Shown here: positions 39,921 through 48,352 of the stretch, piece after piece
Layout: each line of letters starts with the position of its first letter
How positions within the stretch are numbered: position 1 is the stretch's first letter
DNA from: Dyella marensis
Lineage (GTDB): Bacteria; Pseudomonadota; Gammaproteobacteria; Xanthomonadales; Rhodanobacteraceae
Assembly (NCBI RefSeq): GCF_900112865.1
Contig: NZ_FONH01000004.1
Coordinates: forward strand, 205,122 to 269,121
Length of the DNA: 64,000 nucleotides
Direction: 5' to 3'
Position numbers and translations under genes: made by a program
Notes under the pieces: generated by a model
What the model saw: the letters and a program-made list of their open reading frames with translations, nothing else
The model's database searches: none
Told to the model about the DNA's origin: nothing

Positions 39921-39999
39921 AGAATAGGGAATAAAAAAGCGCGCCCCACAAGTGTTGTGGGGCGCGCTCCTATTCTCTATTCCCTATTCCCTATTCCCC
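39912..39999. repeat. Inverted arrays of TATTCCC heptamers around a hairpin
   Basis: On the plus strand GGGGAATA, GAGAATA and GGGAATA lie at 39912-39933. The complementary TATTCTC, TATTCCC, TATTCCC and TATTCCCC lie at 39971-39999, around the 39938-39968 hairpin. The left array contains the deoR-type gene stop, and the right array lies 17 nt from the DUF2147 stop. Confidence 0.8.
39933..39968 (-). terminator. Strong terminator for the DUF2147 gene
   Basis: A 14-bp perfect stem (39938-39951 with 39955-39968) has a 3-nt loop. On the minus strand it is followed by TTTTTT (39933-39938 complement). It may also stop read-through from the DeoR side. Confidence 0.9.
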
Positions 40000-40016
40000 A
40001 GGCGGCATACGCCGCC

Positions 40017-40457
40017 TTATTCCTGGCGCTCCCACACCTGGCTGCGCCCGATCAGCGAGAAGCCGATGTAGCCGTGCACGTCCAGCTTGGCGCCGTTCTC
40101 CAGCAGCTTCAGCTTGACCTTGTAGGTCTTGCCGTTCTTGGGATCGAGGATCTTGCCGCCGTCCCATTCGTCGCCGTCCTGCTTGACGCCCCACATGATC
40201 ACCATGCCTTCGACCGGCTTGTCCTTGCGCTCGCCGTCGCATTCCTTGCAGACCGGGTGCGGGCCTTCGTCCGACTGCAGCACCTGCAGCACCTTGCCCT
40301 GCAGCTCGCCGTTGACCTCGGTGATTTCCACGATGGACTTGGGCTGGTGGGTCTTGTCGTCGATGGTCTTCCACTTGCCGACCGGCGAAGCGGCGAAGAC
40401 CGTACCGGCGCCGAGCAGCAGTCCGGCGGCGATGGCGAGGCGGATCAATGGCTTCAT
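40017..40457 (-). CDS. DUF2147 exported protein
   Basis: A 146-aa protein with a signal peptide (MKPLIRLAIAAGLLLGAGTV, cleavage after VFA) and a DUF2147 lipocalin-like beta domain. Typical are VGKWKTIDDKT, the strand IVEITEVNGELQGKVLQ, a CKEC pair in HPVCKECDGERKDK, and the end GYIGFSLIGRSQVWER. It is periplasmic with unknown ligand. ATG follows GGGAGG. It is divergent from apbC. Confidence 0.92.
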   Translation of the reverse strand: MKPLIRLAIAAGLLLGAGTVFAASPVGKWKTIDDKTHQPKSIVEITEVNGELQGKVLQVLQSDEGPHPVCKECDGERKDKPVEGMVIMWGVKQDGDEWDGGKILDPKNGKTYKVKLKLLENGAKLDVHGYIGFSLIGRSQVWERQE

Positions 40458-40595
40458 GTGCTCCCTCCCGTACGAAACAGTATGGAGGGGGAGCCTGACG
40501 AGCCCCAGCCGGCCCGTCAAGCTGCAATGCGCAAGCTCGGCGCCGCCTGGCGGGCTGGCATAATGGCCCATCTCCCGCTGCATTCCCGACCCTTC

Positions 40596-41690
40596 ATGAC
40601 GCAGGCAAGCGAAGCCCTGGTACGCCGCATTCTCGGCGACACCATCGATCCCCACACCGGCGCGCCGCTCGCCGACAGCCTGCGCGCCGTCGGCGTGGAC
40701 GGCACGCGCGTCTCGGTCGACCTGCAGCTCGGCTATCCGGCCGCCGGCGCCGCCGAAGCGATCGCGGCCCTGGCCAGGCAGGCGCTGGAAGCGGATCCGT
40801 CGATCGACGCGGCCGCGGTGTCGGCGACCAGCCGCATCTACGCGCACAAGGTGCAGGGCACGCTGGCGCCGCTGCCCAACGTGAAGAACATCATCGTGGT
40901 CGCCTCCGGCAAGGGCGGGGTGGGCAAGTCCACCGTGTCGGCCAACCTCGCGCTGGCGCTGGCCGCCGAGGGCGCCAGGGTGGGCGTGCTCGATGCGGAC
41001 ATCTATGGCCCGAGCCAGCCGCGCATGCTCGGCATCAGCGGCAAGCCCGAGTCGCCGGACGGCAAGACCATCGTGCCGCTGCAGGCACACGGCCTGCAGG
41101 CGATGTCGATCGGCTTCCTGGTCGACGAGGAGACGCCGATGATCTGGCGCGGCCCGATGGTCACCCAGGCGATGATGCAGCTGCTCAACGATTCGCGCTG
41201 GGAGCAACTCGACTACCTGGTGGTCGACCTGCCGCCGGGCACCGGCGACATCCAGCTGACGCTGTCGCAGAAGGTGCCGGTGGCCGGCGCGGTGATCGTC
41301 ACCACGCCGCAGGACATCGCCCTGCTGGACGCGCGCAAGGCGCTGAAGATGTTCGAGAAGGTCGAGGTGCCGGTGCTGGGCGTGGTGGAGAACATGGCTA
41401 CCCACGTGTGCACCAGCTGCGGCCACGAGGAACACATCTTCGGCGAGGGCGGCGGGGCGCGCATGGCCGAGCAGTACCACGTCGCCTATCTCGGTTCGCT
41501 GCCGCTGGATATCCGCATCCGCGAGCAGGCCGACGGCGGCACGCCCACGGTGGCGGCGATGCCGGACTCCGACCTGGCCGCGCGCTACCGCGAAATCGCG
41601 CGCAATGCGGCGGGCCGGCTGTCGCGGCAACCGCGCAACAAGTCGCTGGGCCTGGGCAAGATCATCGTGCAGGGCACGCCGTCGACATGA
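40596..41690 (+). CDS. apbC: Iron-sulfur cluster carrier protein ApbC (Mrp)
   Basis: A 364-aa P-loop ATPase that carries and delivers Fe-S clusters as a homodimer. An N-terminal MIP18-like domain (about 1-85) is followed by the deviant Walker A GKGGVGKST at 105-113, switch segment LDADIYGPSQPRMLG, Walker-B-like VVDLPPGTGD, and the cluster-binding C272-x-x-C275 in CTSCGHEEHIFG. Two in-frame ATGs exist (40563, 40596); the second matches the usual N-terminus MTQASEALVRRIL. Confidence 0.95.
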   Translation: MTQASEALVRRILGDTIDPHTGAPLADSLRAVGVDGTRVSVDLQLGYPAAGAAEAIAALARQALEADPSIDAAAVSATSRIYAHKVQGTLAPLPNVKNIIVVASGKGGVGKSTVSANLALALAAEGARVGVLDADIYGPSQPRMLGISGKPESPDGKTIVPLQAHGLQAMSIGFLVDEETPMIWRGPMVTQAMMQLLNDSRWEQLDYLVVDLPPGTGDIQLTLSQKVPVAGAVIVTTPQDIALLDARKALKMFEKVEVPVLGVVENMATHVCTSCGHEEHIFGEGGGARMAEQYHVAYLGSLPLDIRIREQADGGTPTVAAMPDSDLAARYREIARNAAGRLSRQPRNKSLGLGKIIVQGTPST

Positions 41691-41730
41691 CCGTCGCCTC
41701 CTCCCATACGACCTTGCCGCGCGCCTGAAA

Positions 41731-41757
41731 GAAAACGGGCGCCTCGCGGCGCCCGTT
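41731..41757 (-). terminator. Terminator of the repetitive secreted protein gene
   Basis: A 10-bp perfect stem (41734-41743 with 41748-41757, TCGC loop). On the minus strand it is followed by TTTTCTTTC. It also lies downstream of apbC on the other strand. Confidence 0.88.
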
Positions 41758-41768
41758 GCGCAGGGGGC

Positions 41769-42368
41769 TTAAGCGCCCGCCTTCTTCTGGCGATGAATCG
41801 CGCGGCTGTCGCGGTTCTCCGTGCGCTGGATATGGCGCTGCTCGCCGCGGCTCACATGGCCGTTGGCGCCGGCGTTGTGCTCCTCATGGTCGACATGCGC
41901 CTCGCGGCCCTGCAGGTGCGCCACCTGCCTGTCGTTGAGCGAGCCGTTGCGCACGCCCTGGTCGATGCGCTTTTCCTGGTTGACATTGCGCTGCACGTCG
42001 GCGGCCATGCGGCGCGAGGAAGCGGAGTTCGGATTCTGCGTCGCGCCATTGTGCGTATCGCGGTAGACATCGCGGCTCTGCACGTTCTCCGCATGCTGGA
42101 TCTGCGCCTGTTCCTTGCCGGTCAGCGGACCGTTGCGCAGGTCGCGCTGCTCCATGCGGTCGATATGCGCCTGGCCCTGTTCCAGCTGCGAGGTCTCGCG
42201 GGTGGTGAGCTGGCCGTCCTTGACGCCGTTCTCGATGCGCTGCTGCTGGTTGACGTTGCGCTGCACGTCCTGGTTCACCGGCGCCTCCTGCGCGTGGGCG
42301 GCGGCACCGAAGGCGGCGGCGACGAAACCGGCGAGTGCGAGACGGCGGAAGCTGATGCGGTGCTGCAT
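41769..42368 (-). CDS. Secreted protein with internal repeats, unknown
   Basis: A 199-aa secreted protein with a signal peptide (ends AAAHA). The mature part is very hydrophilic, rich in Gln, Asn, Arg and His, and built of two long repeats. Unit A (about 33-107) starts DVQRNVNQQQRIENGVKDG and unit B (about 123-195) starts DVQRNVNQEKRIDQGVRNG. Each long unit divides into two shorter modules with a turn of the form GxLT (DGQLTTRE, NGPLTGKE, NGSLNDRQ, NGHVSRGE) followed by a Gln/His-rich helix. Only two Met occur before the repeats, and there is no Cys in the mature chain. I know no function; a periplasmic or surface polymer-binding or ion-binding role is only a guess. The gene ends with a terminator. 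Confidence 0.8.
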   Translation of the reverse strand: MQHRISFRRLALAGFVAAAFGAAAHAQEAPVNQDVQRNVNQQQRIENGVKDGQLTTRETSQLEQGQAHIDRMEQRDLRNGPLTGKEQAQIQHAENVQSRDVYRDTHNGATQNPNSASSRRMAADVQRNVNQEKRIDQGVRNGSLNDRQVAHLQGREAHVDHEEHNAGANGHVSRGEQRHIQRTENRDSRAIHRQKKAGA

Positions 42369-42723
42369 GGGCGTTCTCCTCTTTGGAATGGTGGAACTGC
42401 GTGGCCCGGGTGCTGCGGAGAACGGAAGGACGGCAGGCGTGTTGACGGGCGCGGGTGGGACGGATTTAGCCGGCGCTCAGCCTGGCCTGCGATTGGTCTG
42501 TTCTGAAAATCCCGGCTGATCAGCGAGTTGTCTTTCGTGGCTTGCATGTGGCTGACGGCGGTCGACGGTCACGGAGGGATGGCCGTCGCCGCCGTCGCGG
42601 CGTTCCGGGCCGCCCGCCACGCCTGCCTGCGACTGGCGGGCGCAGGGGCGATCCGCTATGTTTTTCCGCTTTCGGCCCGGCATCCCGCGCAGGGACGGAC
42701 CTTCGATCGCAATGGGAGCCCGA

Positions 42724-43290
42724 GTGAGCATCAAATCCGACAAGTGGATCCGGCGCATGGCCGATCAGCACGGCATGATCGAGCCGTACGAGCCGGGCCA
42801 GATCAAGCTCCGCGACGGCAACAAGCTGGTCTCCTACGGCACTTCCAGCTACGGCTACGACGTGCGCTGCGCACGCGAGTTCAAGATCTTCACCAATATC
42901 AACTCCACCATCGTCGACCCGAAGGCGTTCGACCCGACCAGCTTCGTCGACGTCGAGGCGGACGTGTGCATCATCCCGCCGAACTCGTTCGCACTGGCGC
43001 GCACGGTGGAGTACTTCCGCATCCCGCGCAGCGTGCTGACCATCTGCCTGGGCAAGAGCACCTACGCGCGCTGCGGCATCATCGTCAACGTGACGCCGCT
43101 GGAGCCGGAGTGGGAAGGCCACGTCACGCTGGAGTTCTCCAACACCACGCCGCTGCCGGCCAAGATCTATGCCAACGAAGGCGTGGCGCAGATGCTGTTC
43201 CTCGAATCCGACGAGGAATGCGAGACCAGCTACCGCGACCGCGGCGGCAAGTACCAGGGGCAGCGCGGCGTGACCTTGCCGCGCACCTGA
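42724..43290 (+). CDS. dcd: dCTP deaminase
   Basis: A 188-aa enzyme that converts dCTP to dUTP, the start of thymidylate supply. The trimer core is recognisable: [15 protein letters not shown], then [20 protein letters not shown], and the catalytic Glu strand [18 protein letters not shown]. The GTG start at 42724 follows GGGAG at about 7 nt and gives the canonical [13 protein letters not shown]; an ATG four codons earlier overlaps the ribosome site. The gene appears monocistronic. Confidence 0.97.
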   Translation: MSIKSDKWIRRMADQHGMIEPYEPGQIKLRDGNKLVSYGTSSYGYDVRCAREFKIFTNINSTIVDPKAFDPTSFVDVEADVCIIPPNSFALARTVEYFRIPRSVLTICLGKSTYARCGIIVNVTPLEPEWEGHVTLEFSNTTPLPAKIYANEGVAQMLFLESDEECETSYRDRGGKYQGQRGVTLPRT

Positions 43291-43410
43291 TCCGCAGGAA
43301 TTCGCGCGAGTCGGCAGCTGAACGGCTGCCGCCCCGCCACGGTGCAGGCCAGGGGGCCGGCGCTACACTCGCTTCGTTGTCTTCACTGAATTGAATTGCC
43401 GGAGATGCAC

Positions 43411-43905
43411 ATGATTCGTCTATCCACGCTGCTCAGCCGCAGCGCCGCCGCCGTCCTGCTGGGCAGCCTGCTGGTCCTCGCCGGTTGCCATCGCGGCGCC
43501 ACCAAGGACGAGGCCGTCCAGACGGCCCAGATGCAGGGCAAGTTCGACGCCACCGTGGAGGCCTACAAGAGCGGCCAGTTCATGGTCGACGGCGCGGTGC
43601 TCTCCGCCCTCGACACCGGCAGCCACTTCGCCTACCTCAAGGACCAGGGCAAGCTGCCCAAGACCGTGCTGCTGATCCCCAGCGACGAGTCGAAGGTGCG
43701 CAAGGCGCACCTGGAGTTCATGGCGCGCATGCAGCTGGACTACGGTTTTGCCGTGTACTACGACGACGGCGGCACGCTGAAGAAGATCAATCCGGTCGAG
43801 ACCAAGGCGCGCAACCTCGAGGACTACCACGCCCCGGTCAAGATGAACGACGAGATGAAGGGCAAGGAAGCGAGCAGCGGCGGCTACGATCCCTCGCAGC
43901 GCTGA
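43411..43905 (+). CDS. Lipoprotein, unknown
   Basis: A 164-aa lipoprotein: signal LLGSLLVLAGC with lipidated C26. The mature domain is a mixed alpha/beta fold with segments GKFDATVEAYKSGQFMVDGA and LPKTVLLIPSDESKVRKAHL, and a Lys/Glu-rich tail. I do not recognise the family. The ATG at 43411 follows GGAG with 6-nt spacing. A TACACT -10-like element lies at 43364-43369. It is followed by a strong terminator, so it is probably a single-gene unit, in the envelope. Confidence 0.8.
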   Translation: MIRLSTLLSRSAAAVLLGSLLVLAGCHRGATKDEAVQTAQMQGKFDATVEAYKSGQFMVDGAVLSALDTGSHFAYLKDQGKLPKTVLLIPSDESKVRKAHLEFMARMQLDYGFAVYYDDGGTLKKINPVETKARNLEDYHAPVKMNDEMKGKEASSGGYDPSQR

Positions 43906-43925
43906 GTTCGCTTGCGTTCCAGCAG

Positions 43926-43954
43926 AAAGCCCGCGAGCGATCGCGGGCTTTTTT
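43926..43954 (+). terminator. Terminator of the lipoprotein gene
   Basis: A 10-bp perfect stem (AAAGCCCGCG at 43926-43935, complement 43942-43951, 6-nt loop) runs into six T residues. Confidence 0.93.
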
Positions 43955-43964
43955 GTCTCAGGGG

Positions 43965-44055
43965 GTAGGTTGGGGTGAGCCACAGGCGAACCCCAACGCT
44001 GCGATACGTTCGGCGTTATTGCGTTGGGGTTCGCCTGCGGCTCACTCCAACCTAC
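43965..44055. repeat. GTAG-type REP pair (inverted)
   Basis: Units at 43965-43997 and 44023-44055. The second has one mismatch in the stem (CACTCCAAC). It lies between the lipoprotein terminator and the convergent HIT gene, 8 nt from the HIT stop. Confidence 0.9.
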
Positions 44056-44062
44056 CAGTGCG

Positions 44063-44476
44063 TCAGGCCAGCGTGCTTTGCAGTCTGGCGATGAGCTGTT
44101 CCAGCAGCGCAGCTTCGTACGGCTGCGCCGGACCGCTGCCCCACACCGGCCCCGGCCACGCGGCATCGCCCTCGCGGCGCGCCACCACGTGCACATGCAG
44201 TTGCCGCACGATATTGCCCAGCGCACCCAGGTTGAGCTTGTCGCAGGGCGCGCAGGCGCGCAGCGCGGCGGCGGCGCGGTTCGCTTCGCTCCATAGCACC
44301 TGCTGCTCGATGTCGGCGAGATCGGCGATCTCGACCATGCCGGCGCGCCGCGGCACCAGCACCAGCCAGGCGTAGCGTGCGTCGTTCATCAGCAGCAGTT
44401 CGCACAGCGGCAGGCTGGCGACGCGGCGGGTGTCGGCGGCGAGGCGGGCGTCCAGGACGAAGCGGTCGCCGCTCAT
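44063..44476 (-). CDS. HIT-family nucleotide hydrolase
   Basis: A 137-aa histidine-triad protein. The active-site strand QLHVHVVAR has H94 and H96; the third His of the classic HxHxH triad is replaced by Ala (HVHVVA), as in some bacterial HIT proteins. Members hydrolyse nucleoside phosphoramidates or dinucleotides. A Cys pair (CAPC, about 75-78) is present. The ATG overlaps the dienelactone hydrolase stop (ATGA). Confidence 0.88.
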   Translation of the reverse strand: MSGDRFVLDARLAADTRRVASLPLCELLLMNDARYAWLVLVPRRAGMVEIADLADIEQQVLWSEANRAAAALRACAPCDKLNLGALGNIVRQLHVHVVARREGDAAWPGPVWGSGPAQPYEAALLEQLIARLQSTLA

Positions 44477-45141
44477 GCGCCGGCCAGCTCGCGGGCGAAG
44501 AAACCCATGCTGCGGTCCCACGCCAGCGTCGCGCTGGGTTCGTGGTATTGCGCGCCGACGTCGCGGTTGAAGGCGTGGTCGGCTGGGTAGGTATAGATCT
44601 CCATCTGCGGCAGCTTTTCGCGGTGCTTCGCGACCATTTCCGGCGGGATGCTCTTGTCGAGCTCGCCGAAGTGGAACATCACTGGCGCCTTGAGCGCCTC
44701 GTCCAGGAACGGCAGGTTGCGCGCACCGTAATAGCTCACCGAGGGCAGCCCCAGCCGGATCGCCGCGAGCAGGGCCACCGTGCCGCCCCAGCAGAAGCCG
44801 ACCGTGCCGATCTTCCCGGCCGAGGCGATCGATTCCGCCGCGCTGCCCACCGCCTCCACCGCGCGATCCATGCCCAGCTCGTTCACCAGCGCCTTGCCGC
44901 GGGCGGAGGTGTCGGCGTTGTAGTCCATCTCCACGCCGGTCTCCAGGTAATCGAAGAACTGCGGCGCGACGGCGACATAGCCTGCGGCAGCGAGGCGATC
45001 GGCGACGCTGCGGATATGCGCGTTCACGCCGAAGATTTCCTGGATCACCACGATGCCGCCTTTGGGCTTGCCTTCGGGGCGGGCCAGGTAGGCGCCGATG
45101 CATTGGGTGCCGGAGGTCGGAAGATTGATGTGCTGGCCCAT
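44473..45141 (-). CDS. Dienelactone hydrolase family protein
   Basis: A 222-aa alpha/beta hydrolase of the DLH family. The catalytic triad is of the Cys type: C117 in VGFCWGGTVAL, the Glu interacting with it is E35 in IQEIFGVN, and the His is in YPADHAFNRD. DLH itself opens dienelactone in chloroaromatic breakdown, but there is no such pathway here, so the real substrate is unknown. It is coupled to the HIT gene by ATGA. Confidence 0.92.
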   Translation of the reverse strand: MGQHINLPTSGTQCIGAYLARPEGKPKGGIVVIQEIFGVNAHIRSVADRLAAAGYVAVAPQFFDYLETGVEMDYNADTSARGKALVNELGMDRAVEAVGSAAESIASAGKIGTVGFCWGGTVALLAAIRLGLPSVSYYGARNLPFLDEALKAPVMFHFGELDKSIPPEMVAKHREKLPQMEIYTYPADHAFNRDVGAQYHEPSATLAWDRSMGFFARELAGA

Positions 45142-45240
45142 GCTTGCGCTCTCGCTGCGGCAAAGCCGGAAGTTTAGGCGGGTTGGGAGCGGCTGTGCAT
45201 TTATGAGAGGCTATCGCGGCTTACCGCCCAGGATTTTTCG

Positions 45241-45885
45241 ATGAACGGCCACTCCGTGCAAACCGATCTGCTCCGCCTGTTCGAGCGCCACGACGTGGAG
45301 CTGGAGCCGGACGAGGACGACTGGCTGGTCACCGACGGCGATTTCCCCGCCGTGCGCGCCAGTTGGCACGACGGTGCGCAAGGCGAGCCGGGCCGGCTGG
45401 ATGTCGACGTGGTGATCAGCGAAGAGCGCCAGATCGAGGAAAGTTTCGCCGGCCATGGCCGCGGCGATGCGGGCGCGCGCGATGCGCTGCAAGCGTTCGA
45501 GCGTAACGTCCTGCATGTCCTGCTGGCGGCATGCTGGTACGTCACCGACGATCGGCGCATCCAGTTGCACAACTGGGAATTCGGCGTGCGCAGCTGGGAT
45601 GTCTTCATCGGCCCCTTGGCCTTCAGCCGCGACGGCGTGCCTGCTCCGGATGGCTTGTCGGCGGGCTTGCAGGATGCCTTGCGCAACGAAGCGCTGAGCG
45701 GCGAATTGCACTGGATCCGCCTGTTCTATCGCCGCGCCGACGACGGTTCGGTGCTGGCCGAGGCCTTGCTGGACAACCAGCCATGGCCGGGCGGCGATCG
45801 CCTGCTCGCCCAGCTGGCCTGGCCGTCGAGCGGGCAGGGCTATAGCGCACGCTGCTTCATTGCGCTGGATATTCGCGATTACTGA
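45241..45885 (+). CDS. Cytosolic protein resembling DUF6348
   Basis: A 214-aa protein with no signal peptide or membrane segment. Features such as LLRLFERHDVELEPDEDDW, LDVDVVISEERQIEESFAGH and ALQAFERNVLHVLLAACWYV recall the DUF6348 family, which is uncharacterised. It is acidic and Trp-rich, including LHNWEFGVRSWDVFIGPL. ATG follows AGGA. It stands 53 nt before the dioxygenase and may be co-transcribed. The family match is from memory of the pattern and is moderate. Confidence 0.7.
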   Translation: MNGHSVQTDLLRLFERHDVELEPDEDDWLVTDGDFPAVRASWHDGAQGEPGRLDVDVVISEERQIEESFAGHGRGDAGARDALQAFERNVLHVLLAACWYVTDDRRIQLHNWEFGVRSWDVFIGPLAFSRDGVPAPDGLSAGLQDALRNEALSGELHWIRLFYRRADDGSVLAEALLDNQPWPGGDRLLAQLAWPSSGQGYSARCFIALDIRDY

Positions 45886-45938
45886 AGCTGCCGGCGGAGC
45901 CGCGCAGCTGGAACAGCGTCGAAGTGTCGGGGGGCACG

Positions 45939-46925
45939 ATGGTCGAGACGGCAGCAGGGCTTGGTATCGAGGAGTTGCATACGTATTGGGCTTGCCAGTG
46001 CGCGCCGGGATCGGCGGCGCCGCTGCCGCAGGATGTCGTGAAGACCTTGCTGGCGGGCCTGCGTCTCAATGTGCTGGAAACCCTGCGCTATCTGCATCAG
46101 CACAAGCCGGGCTTTGCGCAATTCGAAGCCTGGATCTGTGAGCGCAATGGGGGCGAATTCGAAGACGCCGCGCTGGATCGCTTGCGGCGCGCCTTGGCCG
46201 GCGAGGCGGTCGGCGCGGAAGTCGGCGATCTCGACGGCATCGAAGGCCTGAGCGCCGACGACCTTGCGCACTGGGACGAGCACGGCTACGTCATCCTGCG
46301 CAACGCGATCAGCCCGGAAGCGGCGGAAAGCACCGAGCTGGCCATCTACGATTTTCTCGGGATGCACCGCGACGACCCCGAGTCCTGGTATCGCCAATCC
46401 CTGGGCCATTCCATCTGGGTGCCGCTGCTGCGCCATCCGGCGGTCGTGGCCAATCGCCGCTCGCCGCGCATCCACAAGGCCCACGCGCAGCTGTGGGGCC
46501 GCGAGGACCTGTGGGTCACCATCGACCAGGTGGGATTCAATCCGCCGGAGCGCCCGGACTGGATGTTTCCCGGGCCTCATCTGCACTGGGACAGCACGCT
46601 CGCCGAACCGCACTGCCTGGAACTGCAGGGCATCCTCTATCTCGCCGACGTGGCCGCCGACCAGGGCGCCTTCAGCTGCGTGCCGGGCTTCCATCGCGAG
46701 CTGAAGTCGTGGCTGAAAAGCGTTCCGGCCGGCGTGAACCCGAACGATCACGCGCGGCGCACCCTGACCATGCGGCCCATCGATGCCCGGCGCGGCGACA
46801 TGGTCATCTGGCATCACCTGCTGCCGCACGGCAGCAGCCCGAACCGGGCGCAGCGGCCGCGCGTCGTGCAATACATGTCGCTGCGGCCCACGCGTTATGC
46901 CTACACCGAGGAATGGACGTCCTGA
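45939..46925 (+). CDS. Phytanoyl-CoA dioxygenase (PhyH)-family protein
   Basis: A 328-aa Fe(II)/2-oxoglutarate dioxygenase of the PhyH type. The iron-binding facial triad is suggested by HLHWD and the late His in LLPHGSSPNRAQRPRV, whose Arg would bind 2-oxoglutarate. GILYLADVAADQGAFSCVPG is the family's central strand. The first 100 residues form a separate helical domain (NVLETLRYLHQHKPGFAQFE) not found in short PhyH enzymes. The ATG at 45939 follows GGGGGG. The substrate is unknown. An 8-bp hairpin follows the stop. Confidence 0.87.
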   Translation: MVETAAGLGIEELHTYWACQCAPGSAAPLPQDVVKTLLAGLRLNVLETLRYLHQHKPGFAQFEAWICERNGGEFEDAALDRLRRALAGEAVGAEVGDLDGIEGLSADDLAHWDEHGYVILRNAISPEAAESTELAIYDFLGMHRDDPESWYRQSLGHSIWVPLLRHPAVVANRRSPRIHKAHAQLWGREDLWVTIDQVGFNPPERPDWMFPGPHLHWDSTLAEPHCLELQGILYLADVAADQGAFSCVPGFHRELKSWLKSVPAGVNPNDHARRTLTMRPIDARRGDMVIWHHLLPHGSSPNRAQRPRVVQYMSLRPTRYAYTEEWTS

Positions 46926-46928
46926 GCC

Positions 46929-46947
46929 GGGCTGGGCGCCAGCCCGT
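46929..46947 (+). terminator. Hairpin after the dioxygenase gene
   Basis: CGGGCTGG at 46929-46936 pairs with CCAGCCCG at 46940-46947 around a 3-nt loop, 3 nt after the stop. There is no T-tract, so it is a weak or Rho-assisted terminator at best. Confidence 0.45.
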
Positions 46948-46968
46948 GCGGGGTAGCCGGGTTCGGCT

Positions 46969-46974
46969 ATAATT
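46969..46974 (+). promoter_or_regulatory. -10 element of the rimO promoter
   Basis: A perfect TATAAT lies 35 nt before the rimO ATG. The -35 region at 46945-46951 is poor. Confidence 0.6.
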
Positions 46975-47008
46975 CCCTGTTTGCCAATCCCTTAACGGTT
47001 CCCAGGTC

Positions 47009-48343
47009 ATGTCCCAGGCCACCCAGAAAATCGGTTTCGTCAGCCTCGGCTGCCCCAAGGCGCTGGTCGATTCCGAGCGCATCCTCACCCAGCTCAAGGT
47101 CGAGGGCTACGAGATCGTGCCCAGCTACGGCGCGGCAGACGCGGTGGTGGTCAATACCTGCGGCTTTATCGATGCGGCCGTGCAGGAGTCGCTGGATGCG
47201 ATCGGCGAGGCGCTGCACGAGAACGGCAAGGTCATCGTCACCGGCTGCCTGGGCAAGCGCTCGGAGCTGATCCGCGAAGCCTATCCGGACGTGCTGGCGA
47301 TCACCGGCCCGCAGGACTACGCCAGCGTGATGAACGCGGTGCATGCCACCTTGCCGCCGCAGCGCAATCCGTTGCTGGACATTATCCCGGACACCGGCAT
47401 CAAGCTCACGCCGAAGCATTACGCGTACTTGAAGATTTCCGAAGGCTGCAACCACCGCTGCAGCTTCTGCATCATCCCCTCGATGCGCGGCGACCTGGTC
47501 TCGCGTCCGATCGACGAAGTGCTGGTCGAAGCCGAGCGCCTGGTCAAGGGCGGCGTGAAGGAACTGCTGGTGATTTCGCAGGACACCAGCGCCTACGGCG
47601 TGGACCTGAAGTACGCCGAGCGCCAGTGGCGCGACAAGAGCTACCGCACGCGCATGACCGAGCTGTGCGAAGGCCTGTCGGAACTCGGCGTGTGGACGCG
47701 CCTGCACTACGTCTACCCGTATCCGCACGTGGACGAGGTAATGCAGCTGATGGCGGACGGCAAGCTGCTGCCGTATCTGGATATCCCGTTCCAGCACGCC
47801 AGCCCGCGCATCCTCAAGCTGATGAAGCGGCCGGGCAACATCGACAAGACGCTGGAGCGCATCCGCAATTGGCGCAAGGCGGTGCCGGAGCTGACCATCC
47901 GCAGCACCTTCATCGTCGGCTTCCCCGGCGAGACGGACGCGGAATTCGAAGAGCTGCTGGACTTCCTGCGCGAAGCCGAGCTGGACCGCGTCGGCGCGTT
48001 CGCCTATTCGCCGGTGGACGGCGCCAAGGCCAACGAGCTGCCGGGCGCGGTGTCCGAGGAACTGAAGGAAGACCGCCTGGAGCAGTTCATGGCGGTGCAG
48101 GCGGAAATCTCGGCCGCCAAGCTGCAGCGCAAGATCGGGCGGACCATCCAGGTGCTGGTCGATGAAGCCGGTGCCGATGGCGCGATCGCGCGTTCCGCGG
48201 CCGACGCGCCGGAAATCGACGGTGTCGTCCGCATCGCCCATGGCCCATTGCAGCCGGGCCAGCTCCTGAAACCGGGCCAGTTCGTCGACGTGGTGGTCGA
48301 GGCGGCGGACGAGCACGACCTGCACGCGCGCCTCGCCGGCTGA
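47009..48343 (+). CDS. rimO: Ribosomal protein uS12 methylthiotransferase
   Basis: A 444-aa radical-SAM enzyme that adds a methylthio group to an Asp of ribosomal protein S12. The N-terminal UPF0004 domain holds cluster cysteines C15, C51 and C80. The radical-SAM triad is C147-x3-C151-x2-C154 in CNHRCSFC, and the C-terminal TRAM domain (about 375-440) ends in [14 protein letters not shown]. It starts with [23 protein letters not shown]3025 follows by 9 nt. Confidence 0.97.
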   Translation: MSQATQKIGFVSLGCPKALVDSERILTQLKVEGYEIVPSYGAADAVVVNTCGFIDAAVQESLDAIGEALHENGKVIVTGCLGKRSELIREAYPDVLAITGPQDYASVMNAVHATLPPQRNPLLDIIPDTGIKLTPKHYAYLKISEGCNHRCSFCIIPSMRGDLVSRPIDEVLVEAERLVKGGVKELLVISQDTSAYGVDLKYAERQWRDKSYRTRMTELCEGLSELGVWTRLHYVYPYPHVDEVMQLMADGKLLPYLDIPFQHASPRILKLMKRPGNIDKTLERIRNWRKAVPELTIRSTFIVGFPGETDAEFEELLDFLREAELDRVGAFAYSPVDGAKANELPGAVSEELKEDRLEQFMAVQAEISAAKLQRKIGRTIQVLVDEAGADGAIARSAADAPEIDGVVRIAHGPLQPGQLLKPGQFVDVVVEAADEHDLHARLAG

Positions 48344-48352
48344 GGTTTCGCC

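Noticed and set aside
39971-39999. Short tandem repeats considered as a CRISPR array
   Set aside because: The units are 7 bp with no spacers and there are no cas genes. It is a simple heptamer array beside a terminator.
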